64,000 nt of DNA from R-RK-3 sp963842775. Lineage in GTDB: Bacteria; Pseudomonadota; Alphaproteobacteria; Rhizobiales; Rhodomicrobiaceae. The notes beneath the pieces are model-generated. The model ran no database searches. It had not been told where the DNA came from and saw nothing but the letters and a program-made list of their open reading frames with translations. The stretch is from contig CAWJHQ010000005.1 in assembly GCA_963842775.1 (NCBI GenBank), positions 1 to 64,000 of the forward strand. Reading direction: 5' to 3'. The position numbers were made by a program, and so were the translations under genes. Of this stretch, positions 1 to 7,080 are shown piece after piece. Position 1 is the stretch's first letter. The number at the start of each line of letters is the position of its first letter.

Positions 1-2
1 AC

Positions 3-727
3 GGCTCGCGTTCGACACCGGTCGCGGGGGCGGCCTGTTCCATGGCGGGACGCAAGATCCGGCAGAAGGCGCAGATGATCGCGGCGCATCTCCTCGAAGT
101 CCATCACGACGACCTCGAATGGGATGTGGACGGATTCCAGATCAAGGGCCTGCCGGAGAAACGCAAATCGATGAAGGAGCTGGCCTGGGCGGCCTATAAT
201 AACGTGCCGCCCGGCATGGAGATGGGGCTGGAGGCGGTCGACTATTACGATCCGCCGAACTTCACCTATCCGTTCGGCGCCTATATCTGCGTCGCCGACA
301 TCGATCTCGAAACCGGCGAAACCAAAATCCGCCGCTTCTACGCGCTGGACGATTGCGGCACGCGGATCAACCCGATGATCATCGAGGGCCAGGTGCATGG
401 CGGGCTGACCGAGGCGTTCGGCATCGCGATGGGCCAGATCATCGACTATGATGAGTCGGCAATGTCCGCAATGCGAGTCTGATGGACTATTTCCTGCCGA
501 CGGCGGTCGAGACGCCCTACTGGGAGACGGACTACACCGAGACGCCGAGCCCGCATCATCCGATCGGGGCCAAGGGCGTCGGCGAAAGCCCGAATGTCGG
601 CGGCGTGCCGGCATTCTCCAATGCGGTGAACGATGCTTTCGCCAAGCTCGGCGGCGTCCATACGCAGATGCCGCATACGGCGCCGCGCGTCTGGGCCTAC
701 GCCAAGGAGTTGGGGCTGGTGCGCTGA
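3..727 (+). CDS. coxL: CO-dehydrogenase-type large subunit, C-terminal part (frameshifted)
   Basis: Molybdenum-binding large subunit of a CoxL-like xanthine-oxidase-family hydroxylase; the family oxidises CO or related small substrates with CoxM and CoxS partners. Only the last ~240 codons are visible: the frame is open from base 3, with GSRSTPVAGAA at the edge, and then matches the end of CoxL, including LDDCGTRINPMIIEGQVHGG and the C-terminal HHPIGAKGVGESPNVGG segment, whose Glu region is catalytic in the family. The frame breaks near base 450: the first part reads into a stop at 480-482, while the downstream part resumes in another frame (VGNVRNASLMDYFLPTA), consistent with one missing base. 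The motif that separates form I from form II CoxL lies outside the window, so the substrate is unknown. The following coxD-coxE-coxF genes support the call. Confidence 0.85.
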
Positions 728-754
728 GCGGGGGATTTCATCTCTCGTGCTCCT

Positions 755-910
755 GGCTCCACCCTCACCCGGCGCTTCGCGCCGCCCCCGTCTGCACGGG
801 GGCAGGCTCTCTCCCATCAAGGGAGAGGGCTGAAGAAGGAAGAAGCGTCTCCCTTTTTGCCCTCTCCCTCGCGGGAGAGGGCTCCCGCCGAAGGCGGGTG
901 GGTGAGGGGG
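755..910. repeat. Dispersed palindromic intergenic repeat, family R3, copy 1
   Basis: The element starts GGCTCCACCCTCACCC and ends GGGTGGGTGAGGGGG, so its ends are inverted repeats of each other; inside are shorter inverted units built on CTCTCCC/GGGAGAG. A second copy lies at 56865-57042, also just upstream of an ATPase gene. It occupies the gap between coxL and coxD. Confidence 0.8.
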
Positions 911-945
911 AGCAGCCTCAATAACGCAAACCGAGTCGCCCCCGA

Positions 946-1872
946 ATGAAAACACCGCAGGACATCCAGGCCGCTCTCGCGCAGGTCGGCTATATCGCCG
1001 ATAGCGGCCTTGCCACGGCGCTCGCCATGATGCGCCTGCTGGCGCGGCCGCTGCTCGTCGAGGGTGAGGCGGGCGTGGGCAAGACGGAACTCGCCAAGGC
1101 GCTTGGCGAAGTGATGGGCCAGCGTCTGATCCGCCTGCAATGCTATGAGGGGCTGGACGCCTCCAGCGCCGTCTATGAGTGGAATTACCAGCGCCAGATC
1201 CTGGCGATCCGCGTGCTCGAAGGCGAAGCGGCGAGTACTTCCGACAAGGAAAGCCACATTTTTTCCGAGAGCTTTCTGCTCAAGCGTCCGCTGCTGGAGG
1301 CTATTACGCAGCCGATTTCCCCGGTGCTGCTGATCGACGAGATCGACCGGGCCGATGAGGAATTCGAAGCCTATCTGCTGGAGGTGCTGTCGGACTACCA
1401 GATTACCATCCCCGAATTCGGCACGATCCAGGCAAGAAGCGTACCGCATGTCATCCTGACCTCGAATGCGACGCGCGAATTGTCCAGTGCGCTGCGCCGG
1501 CGCTGCCTCTATCACTATATCGACTTTCCCGACGCCGCGACCGAGCTGCGGATCATTCAGGCGCGCTTTCCCGGGATGTCCCTCTGGCTGGCTGGCCAGA
1601 TTGTCAGCTTCGTCCACCGCCTTCGCGCCGAGGATCTTCGCAAGAAGCCCGGCATCGCCGAGACGCTGGACTGGGTGGCCGCGCTGGTCGGGCTCGACAT
1701 CACGAGCCTGCAGGCCGATCCCGAAACGGTTCACCAGACGCTCCTCTGCCTGCTCAAGACGAGGGAAGATCGTGACGCGATCCCGCTTGCGGTGTTCGAG
1801 CGGCTTGCCGGTACGGCGGCATACGTGGAGGCAAGCCGATGGCGGGGAACAAGGAAGCGCTCGGGACGATGA
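946..1872 (+). CDS. coxD: MoxR-family AAA+ ATPase CoxD
   Basis: AAA+ ATPase of the MoxR family, 308 residues. In Oligotropha, CoxD acts with CoxE to mature the [CuSMoO2] site of CO dehydrogenase; that role is inferred here from context. Visible motifs are Walker A GEAGVGKTE near residue 40, Walker B LLIDEIDRADEE near 129, a sensor-1 stretch ILTSNATRE and an arginine-rich ALRRRCLYHYI. It follows the coxL end across a repeat and overlaps coxE by 34 bases, so the two are probably co-translated. MoxR proteins act as chaperone-like remodellers paired with vWA proteins, which is the arrangement here. Confidence 0.9.
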   Translation: MKTPQDIQAALAQVGYIADSGLATALAMMRLLARPLLVEGEAGVGKTELAKALGEVMGQRLIRLQCYEGLDASSAVYEWNYQRQILAIRVLEGEAASTSDKESHIFSESFLLKRPLLEAITQPISPVLLIDEIDRADEEFEAYLLEVLSDYQITIPEFGTIQARSVPHVILTSNATRELSSALRRRCLYHYIDFPDAATELRIIQARFPGMSLWLAGQIVSFVHRLRAEDLRKKPGIAETLDWVAALVGLDITSLQADPETVHQTLLCLLKTREDRDAIPLAVFERLAGTAAYVEASRWRGTRKRSGR

Positions 1873-3038
1873 TGGACAACGCCGCGGCCCTGGTCGAGGA
1901 GCGGATCGTCCGCTTTGCCCGGCTGCTGCACGACAATGCCTTCGCGGTCGGCGTCGCTGAAACCGCCGACGCCGTGCAGGCGCTCGGCGCCATTGCGGTG
2001 ACCGATATCAGGCAGGTTCGGAATACGCTGCGCACGCTGTTCGCCTCGTCGGAACGCGAATGGCGGCGCTTCGATGAGATCTTCGATGCGTTCTGGCTGG
2101 GCATGGCACGCAAGCGGCGCTCGGTGCAGCGGCAAGGCTTGGCTGCGAACGCCGGCCATGTCCGCGAGCATGGCGGTCAAGCCGGCAAAGGCGGCACGCT
2201 CGCGGATTATTTCGACTGGGCGCGGAACGTCGCGGGCGAACCGGCGGCGACCAGCCAGGGCCGCGCCGGGGGCGCATCGGCCATCGAAAACGCCGCGAAG
2301 GTCGATTTCGGCACGGTCACCGATCCGGAAGAGCTGCAGCGCCTCCATGCGCTCGCCGAACAATGGGCCGCGCGCATCCGCTACCGGCTTTCGCGGCGGC
2401 GGCGCATCGCGAGGCGGGGCACGCGTCCGGTGCTGCGGCGGACGTTCCAGCGTTCCGTATCCACCGGCGGCATGCCGCTGCGCCTCTACCGCAGCCGCCG
2501 CAAGCCAAAACCGTTCAGGATCGTCATCTTCGTCGATGTCTCCGGCTCGATGGACCTGTATTCGCTGTTCTTCACGCGCTTCGTCCATGCCATCACCGCC
2601 CATTTCGCCCGGACCGAGGCATTCATCTTCCACACCAAGCTCGTGCAGATCACCGGCACGCTGAAGACGGCCAATCCGATGAAGCTGATGGAGAAAATGG
2701 CGCTGATCAGCCAGGGCTGGTCGGGCGGCACCCGCATCGGAGCGGCGCTCGCCGCCTTCAACGATCACTATGCGAGCGCCGTCATGACCTCCAGGACGCT
2801 GGCGATCATCGTCAGCGACGGTTTCGACACCGGCCCCGCCGACCGGCTCGCCGCCGAACTCGTCCGCCTGAAGCGCCGCACCAAGCGCCTCGTCTGGCTC
2901 AATCCGCTGCTGGGGCGGGCGTCCTATGAGCCGCGCGCCGCCGCGATGGCCGCCGCGCTCCCGCATATTGATCTGTTCGCTCCGGCGCATAATCTTGAAA
3001 GCCTGGCCGCGCTCGAAGACGAACTGGCGCGCCTATGA
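1839..3038 (+). CDS. coxE: vWA-domain protein CoxE
   Basis: Von Willebrand factor A domain protein of the CoxE family, 399 residues, the usual partner of CoxD in maturing molybdenum hydroxylases. The N-terminal half is helical and charged. The vWA domain begins near residue 225 with the MIDAS motif DVSGS (in IVIFVDVSGSMDLYSLF), followed by a GGTRIG segment and IIVSDGFDTG, which carry the remaining metal-coordinating positions. An Arg-rich stretch near residue 190 (RLSRRRRIARRGTR) precedes it. The start at 1839 lies inside the end of coxD, implying translational coupling. No break is seen. Confidence 0.9.
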   Translation: MAGNKEALGTMMDNAAALVEERIVRFARLLHDNAFAVGVAETADAVQALGAIAVTDIRQVRNTLRTLFASSEREWRRFDEIFDAFWLGMARKRRSVQRQGLAANAGHVREHGGQAGKGGTLADYFDWARNVAGEPAATSQGRAGGASAIENAAKVDFGTVTDPEELQRLHALAEQWAARIRYRLSRRRRIARRGTRPVLRRTFQRSVSTGGMPLRLYRSRRKPKPFRIVIFVDVSGSMDLYSLFFTRFVHAITAHFARTEAFIFHTKLVQITGTLKTANPMKLMEKMALISQGWSGGTRIGAALAAFNDHYASAVMTSRTLAIIVSDGFDTGPADRLAAELVRLKRRTKRLVWLNPLLGRASYEPRAAAMAAALPHIDLFAPAHNLESLAALEDELARL

Positions 3039-3051
3039 CCTGGATACGCCC

Positions 3052-3837
3052 ATGAAGATCGACCCGAACGAAATCGTCGAGCGCTATTGCCGGGATTGGG
3101 ACGGCGTCACGCCTTACGCCCGCGCCACCATCGTGCACACCAACGGCGCGGTGGCGGCGAAAGCGGGCGCCAAGGCGGTCGTGACATCGGACGGCACGCT
3201 GATCGGCTGGATCGGCGGCGGCTGCATTCGCGGCGCGGTGCTGCGTGCCGCGCGCCAGGCGATGGACGCGGCGGTGCCCCGGCTGATCCGCGTCCGGCCG
3301 CGAGCGGAGGTCACCGCCGATCATGACAGCGACGGCGTCGAGATTCACCCGAGCGGCTGTCCCGGCAGGGGCAGGGCCGACGTGTTCATCGAGCCGGTCA
3401 TGCCGAAGCCGCCGCTGGTGGTGATCGGCGCGAGCCACACCGCCTATGCCCTTGCGGATATCGCGTCGGGCCTCAGCGTCGAGATCGTGCCGATCGACGG
3501 GGGCGCCGACAGCGTCGCGCTCTCCGCCCTGGGCCAGCTCGCGGGGCTGGATCACGGCTTCATCGTCATCGCCACGCAAGGGACCGGCGATCACGCGGCA
3601 TTGACAGCAGCCTTGGCAACCGACACACCCTATATCGCCTTCATCGCCAGCCGTGCGAAGGTTGCGGCCATACGCAAGCGGCTGGCGGCGGAGGGCGTGC
3701 CGCAGGCGGCGCTGGCGCGGCTGCGTTCGCCCGCGGGCCTGAGCATCGGAGCCAAGACGCCCGCCGAGATCGCCATCGCGGTGCTCGCGGAAATCATCAG
3801 CCTGCGCCGGACGGCGGCCAAGGAGAGCCAAGCATGA
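3052..3837 (+). CDS. coxF: XdhC/CoxF-family molybdenum cofactor insertion factor
   Basis: XdhC family protein of 261 residues. XdhC proteins bind molybdenum cofactor, promote its sulfuration and deliver it to xanthine-oxidase-family enzymes. The N-terminal domain has the family signature (AVAAKAGAKAVVTSDG then LIGWIGGGCIRGAVL), and the C-terminal half is a Rossmann-like domain beginning VVIGASHTAYALADI. Start chosen at ATG 3052, 13 bases after the coxE stop; the frame is open further upstream but only across coxE. Its stop overlaps the next start (ATGA), so it belongs to the cox accessory operon. Whether it corresponds to CoxF or CoxI of Oligotropha cannot be settled. Confidence 0.85.
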   Translation: MKIDPNEIVERYCRDWDGVTPYARATIVHTNGAVAAKAGAKAVVTSDGTLIGWIGGGCIRGAVLRAARQAMDAAVPRLIRVRPRAEVTADHDSDGVEIHPSGCPGRGRADVFIEPVMPKPPLVVIGASHTAYALADIASGLSVEIVPIDGGADSVALSALGQLAGLDHGFIVIATQGTGDHAALTAALATDTPYIAFIASRAKVAAIRKRLAAEGVPQAALARLRSPAGLSIGAKTPAEIAIAVLAEIISLRRTAAKESQA

Positions 3838-4535
3838 GTGCGATGAGCGGTGAGCCGTCCACGGGGCGTCCGCCGCCGCTGAAAGTCGCGGTCGTGCTGC
3901 TGGCGGCGGGGCTGTCCAGCCGGATGGGCGCGCGGAACAAGCTGCTGATCGACATCGAAGGCGAGCCGCTCGTGCGGCGCACGGCGCGGACCTATCTGGC
4001 GGCGGGCGCGGATGTGCACGCGGTCGTCGGGCATGAGGCGGAGGCGGTGCGCGCGGCCCTTGCGGACCTGCCGCTGAGTTTTGTCGAGAATCCCCGCTTC
4101 GCCGAAGGCCAGCAGACATCCGTGCGCGCCGGTCTCGACAGCCTGTCCGAAGGCTATGACGTGGTGCTGGTCGCGCTCGCGGATCAGGCGGCGCTGACGC
4201 CCGCCGACATAAGCGACCTGCTGCGGGCCTTCGCGGAAAGCGACCGGGACCGCATCCTCATTCCCTTCCATCAGGGGCAGCGGGGCAATCCCGTGCTGTT
4301 CCCGGCGGCGATCATCGCGGAGATCCGGGCCAGCGGACGCAACGCCGCCTGCCGCAAATTCATCGACGCCAATCCGCAGCTGACGCGCCACTACGAAGCC
4401 GCCAGCGACCACTTCACCATCGACATCGACACGCCGGAAGACCTGCGGAGCTTCACGGAACGCGGGCGCTCTAGATATGCGTGCGCTAGCTCTTTGCTGG
4501 TCGCATTTTCGCGGGCGCAAAAACCACACAAGTAG
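3834..4535 (+). CDS. mocA: MocA-like molybdenum cofactor nucleotidyltransferase
   Basis: NTP-transferase of the MobA/MocA family, 233 residues, expected to attach CMP to molybdopterin for the adjacent xanthine-oxidase-type enzyme. The nucleotide-binding signature LLAAGLSSRMGARNKLL spans residues ~22-38, ALADQAALTP sits at the metal-binding position, and IDIDTPEDLRSF closes the domain. Start overlaps the coxF stop by four bases (ATGA); a second ATG nine bases on is an alternative. The last ~24 codons, after residue ~210, read through a dispersed R1-type repeat (TGGTCGCATTTTCG), so the natural end has probably been replaced by repeat-encoded sequence. Confidence 0.85.
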   Translation: MSAMSGEPSTGRPPPLKVAVVLLAAGLSSRMGARNKLLIDIEGEPLVRRTARTYLAAGADVHAVVGHEAEAVRAALADLPLSFVENPRFAEGQQTSVRAGLDSLSEGYDVVLVALADQAALTPADISDLLRAFAESDRDRILIPFHQGQRGNPVLFPAAIIAEIRASGRNAACRKFIDANPQLTRHYEAASDHFTIDIDTPEDLRSFTERGRSRYACASSLLVAFSRAQKPHK

Positions 4536-4565
4536 CTCGATTTTGAAGCAATTAGCAGAGAACAC

Positions 4566-5261
4566 CTAGTTTTTTGTGGTTTTTAAGAGTTCTTCTGCTG
4601 CTCTGACACCGCTCTTTGCCTTAAGTGTTAGAGCTGTTGGTTGTGGCTTCCATTCGGAAACCAGTTTCTCTGCTTTCTCAAGTTCTGGCTTGGACAACAT
4701 TGCAGCCATCTCATTCACATTTTTTGGCGGCGCCACTCTTGAGAGCTTAAAATATGCATAGGATAACGATATATCTCTTGGCGTTCCTTTCCCTGCAGAA
4801 TACGAACGGGATAAACTAAAGAGAGCGTCAGGAAGTCCCTGATCGGCTGCCATCTTCCACCATTTTAGCGCCTCTTCTGAATTTCCTTGTCTGTGATACA
4901 GAACAGCAACATCGTGCTGGGCAAGCGCATAACCGGCTTTGGCAGAAATAAGTTTGTATTTTAATGCTTCATTTGGGTCAGATGTTACAACGCCCGCGAA
5001 TTGCCCGGCATAATAACAACCAAGCTTATAGGCTCCTAGCGGATCGTTAGACGCAGTGGATTTTTGAAACCACTCAAATGCCTGCTTGGGATCTTTTTGG
5101 GTGCCGATGCCATTATTATGCATCATGCCAACATGGTATTGCGCCTCCGCATCTCCTTTATTGGCCAATGCCACCATCGCATTGAAGGTGTCCGCTTCAT
5201 TTGCATTGGCAGGCATTGAAAAAATTAAAAGGCACGAAAAAGCCAGGGCAATAAATTTCAT
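4566..5261 (-). CDS. Secreted Sel1-repeat (TPR-like) protein
   Basis: Small Sel1-like-repeat protein, 231 residues, with a signal peptide (KFIALAFSCLLIFSMPANA, cleavage near residue 20). About four Sel1 units are visible, for example AEAQYHVGMMHNNGIGT and ALAQHDVAVLYHRQG. Such proteins form helical solenoids that mediate protein contacts, usually in the envelope; no specific partner can be named. Base composition is clearly more AT-rich than the flanking cox genes, and the gene points against them, ending 30 bases from the mocA stop. Together with the next two small genes it looks like a laterally acquired patch. Confidence 0.8.
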   Translation of the reverse strand: MKFIALAFSCLLIFSMPANANEADTFNAMVALANKGDAEAQYHVGMMHNNGIGTQKDPKQAFEWFQKSTASNDPLGAYKLGCYYAGQFAGVVTSDPNEALKYKLISAKAGYALAQHDVAVLYHRQGNSEEALKWWKMAADQGLPDALFSLSRSYSAGKGTPRDISLSYAYFKLSRVAPPKNVNEMAAMLSKPELEKAEKLVSEWKPQPTALTLKAKSGVRAAEELLKTTKN

Positions 5262-5396
5262 ATCAATTCCCCAATCAGGTTCGAGCGATCATATCTTAGT
5301 CGCTTAAACGGAAGATAAGGTTCGAACCTGACGAACCGTTGACTGAGATTCGAACTCGGTGAATTTGGCCTGCTTCTGTTTCAAATGGCGGATGGA

Positions 5397-5550
5397 AGAT
5401 GCTGCCAATTTGTGAGTTCACCACCTAGAGCCTTTCCGTTCCGATGGAATCGGAACGGGGCTCTATCTCTTGTCTGGTCGCATTTTCGAGGGCGCAAACC
5501 GGCATCCATCCCCGCCTTCGCGGGGACAGGCTTTGCTGGAAAATGCTTTA
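5397..5550 (+). repeat. R1 repeat, left direct copy
   Basis: Begins AGATGCTGCCAATTTG and ends CTTTGCTGGAAAATGCTTTA. It contains two nested palindromes, TTCCGATGGAATCGGAA and CCCCGCCTTCGCGGGG. A copy in the same orientation, better than 85 percent identical by eye, lies at 6930-7080, so the two bracket the small-membrane-protein genes. Further partial or inverted copies occur at about 4470-4510, 27479-27602, 33245-33328 and 54395-54446. Confidence 0.85.
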
Positions 5551-5610
5551 GGTCGTGAACTCAAAAACCGGGCCGTCCGCTATCGCCCAAGGGGAAAGCT
5601 CACGCCTGCA

Positions 5611-5669
5611 TATCGAGGGCAGCTTGTCACCGCGAAGCAGCCCATCAACGTTCTGCGGGCCACGGCCGC
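5611..5669 (-). repeat. R2 repeat, copy 1 (inverted)
   Basis: Reverse complement of the ~60-bp R2 element. Core in the other orientation: GCCCGCAGAACGT, then GCTTCGCGGTGACAAGC. Related copies are at 52443-52500 and 54304-54361. Confidence 0.7.
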
Positions 5670-5861
5670 AAACGCCTCCGAGCGGACGTCCTATGTGCGC
5701 GGCGTTGCTTTCCGAGCGCCTCTTATCACGGCGAAGCGCGATCGTCCGCGGGTGAAATTGCGCAGGGTGGAAGCCCCGGGTTGAGGATAGCAAGATAGGC
5801 ATCGGCTATAACGGATGTATGTGCCGCGGCCCGGGCATGTGATCCACCGAAGGAGGCTCCG

Positions 5862-6248
5862 TTGCCAGATTTACATGGTGTTGAAGCTGAAGGCGGCGAG
5901 AAGGGATTATTTGTGCATTGGCACAAGGGGGCCAGAAGAGTTATCGATTGGCTTGCGTTGATACCCTTAGCGCTTTTGCTAGCCCCGCTGCTTTTGTTCG
6001 GTAACGTCGATCCACCCATAATTTGGATGTTGATAATATATGTAAACATTCCTTTCGTGTTTGCATCAATATTGTGGCTTGTCTTGCGCACGGCCGAAAT
6101 ACGCACTGCTCAATGGTTTGGTGATTATATTGCCGTGCATCCACTTCGAAGGGCCTTGTTTCTGCTTTTTTGTTATGTTTTGCAGTTTTACCATCCCTTA
6201 TTCCATCAAATGGCTGTGGATTCAGTAGGTTTAGAAAAATATGCGTAA
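5862..6248 (+). CDS. Small membrane protein A (paralogue of the next gene)
   Basis: Unrecognised protein of 128 residues, starting with TTG at 5862. The start is supported by a very strong ribosome-binding site, GAAGGAGG at 5849-5856, five bases upstream. Three hydrophobic segments are visible: VIDWLALIPLALLLAPLLLF, IIWMLIIYVNIPFVFASILW and ALFLLFCYVLQFY, separated by charged stretches (RTAEIRTAQW). It aligns with the next gene over RVID..LAL and xxRRxLFLL, so the two are tandem duplicates. AT-rich relative to the window. It sits between the direct R1 repeats, upstream of the retron-like region. No function can be assigned. Confidence 0.6.
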   Translation: MPDLHGVEAEGGEKGLFVHWHKGARRVIDWLALIPLALLLAPLLLFGNVDPPIIWMLIIYVNIPFVFASILWLVLRTAEIRTAQWFGDYIAVHPLRRALFLLFCYVLQFYHPLFHQMAVDSVGLEKYA

Positions 6249-6362
6249 TGATTTAAATGGGGATGAATCCGAAGGCGGCGAGAAGAGATTACCTGTGTAT
6301 TGACATCAGAGTAACGAATGAGAATCTCGATTTGCAGCAAAGGTGCGCTCTGGAGGCCGCCA

Positions 6363-6695
6363 ATGAACCAAAGCACCAAAAGAGTTATCGATTTGTTCGC
6401 GCTGATACTTCTGGGGATTTGGCCAGCCTTGTTTTTTTGGGCTGATTATGCGGATTACCATAACGACCACGTATCCAGAATTTGGATCGTGTTTATGCTC
6501 GTCCATATTCTTTTGGCATCAGCATCAATTTTCTGGTTTGCCTTTCGCTGGGCTAAAACACGCGACGCTAATTGGCTTGTCGCCTATCCACGTCGAAGGA
6601 CTCTGTTTCTGCTCTTGGTCATGCTTTGCAGTGTGGCTATCGGCATTTCCATCAACTGGCTGCGGTTCCACTATTTTCATCCAATGTGGAGATGA
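6363..6695 (+). CDS. Small membrane protein B (paralogue of the previous gene)
   Basis: Unrecognised protein of 110 residues. ATG at 6363 is preceded by GGAGG at 6352-6356 with six-base spacing. Hydrophobic segments: VIDLFALILLGIWPALFFW, IWIVFMLVHILLASASIFWF and TLFLLLVMLCSVAIGI. It shares the order and loop motifs of protein A (RWAKTRDANW, PRRRTLFLLL). Upstream, 6270-6305 also resembles the N-terminal coding DNA of protein A (GAAGGCGGCGAGAAG), so the duplication included that segment, which is now out of frame. Function unknown. Confidence 0.6.
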   Translation: MNQSTKRVIDLFALILLGIWPALFFWADYADYHNDHVSRIWIVFMLVHILLASASIFWFAFRWAKTRDANWLVAYPRRRTLFLLLVMLCSVAIGISINWLRFHYFHPMWR

Positions 6696-7077
6696 CCGCT
6701 GGTAAATTAGGTCTTTCGACGAAAATGATAGCCATCAGCGGTGGGCTTAATACTGCTATAAGCGATGGCGAATCGGCAATAAAAAACTTGAATACTCGCG
6801 CTCAATTAACGGCTGCAGAATGAAATTGGGGGTGTCGCTGCGGTCAGCCTGCGTTTCGACCACGGCCGGAATCACCACATTGTCGCTGTCGGCGTCTCGT
6901 GGGCGAGAGTCCGTTTATGGCGCCATAGCAGATGCTGCCAATTTGTTCGCCGGCTAGAGCCTTTTCCGTTCCGATGGAATCGGAACGGGGCTCTATCTCT
7001 TGTTTGGTCGCATTTTCGAGGGCGCAAACCGGTGTCCATCCCCGCTTCCGCGGGGACATGCTTTGCTGGAAAATGCT
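6696..7077. other. Intergenic region ending in the right R1 repeat
   Basis: 6696-6929 is moderately AT-rich with no supported gene. 6930-7080 is the right direct copy of R1, whose end abuts the stop of the reverse transcriptase gene. Confidence 0.6.
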
Positions 7078-7080
7078 CTA
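6930..7080 (+). repeat. R1 repeat, right direct copy
   Basis: Same order as the 5397-5550 copy: AGATGCTGCCAATTTG, GGAATCGGAACGGGGCTC, TGGTCGCATTTTCGAGGGCG, CCCCGCTTCCGCGGGG, then TTTGCTGGAAAATGCTCTA. Confidence 0.85.

Larger units (their letters stand above)
5262..5848. other. Intergenic region made largely of repeats
   Basis: No supported gene. It holds an R1 repeat copy (5397-5550) and an R2 copy (5611-5669). Open frames crossing it (e.g. 5470-5784) run through the repeats and show no recognisable protein features. Confidence 0.6.

Noticed and set aside
1731..2990. 419-codon minus-strand frame opposite coxE
   Set aside because: Antisense of a gene with a clear vWA domain; composition typical of a shadow.
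946..3038. CoxD/CoxE (MoxR plus vWA) as part of the WGR-SWIM system, since such proteins co-occur in some genomes
   Set aside because: They lie more than 6 kb from the WGR-SWIM-retron genes, on the opposite strand and tightly coupled to coxL, coxF and mocA, so the CO-dehydrogenase context is the better explanation.
5470..5784. 104-codon plus-strand frame
   Set aside because: It is made of R1 and R2 repeat sequence and has no ribosome-binding site.
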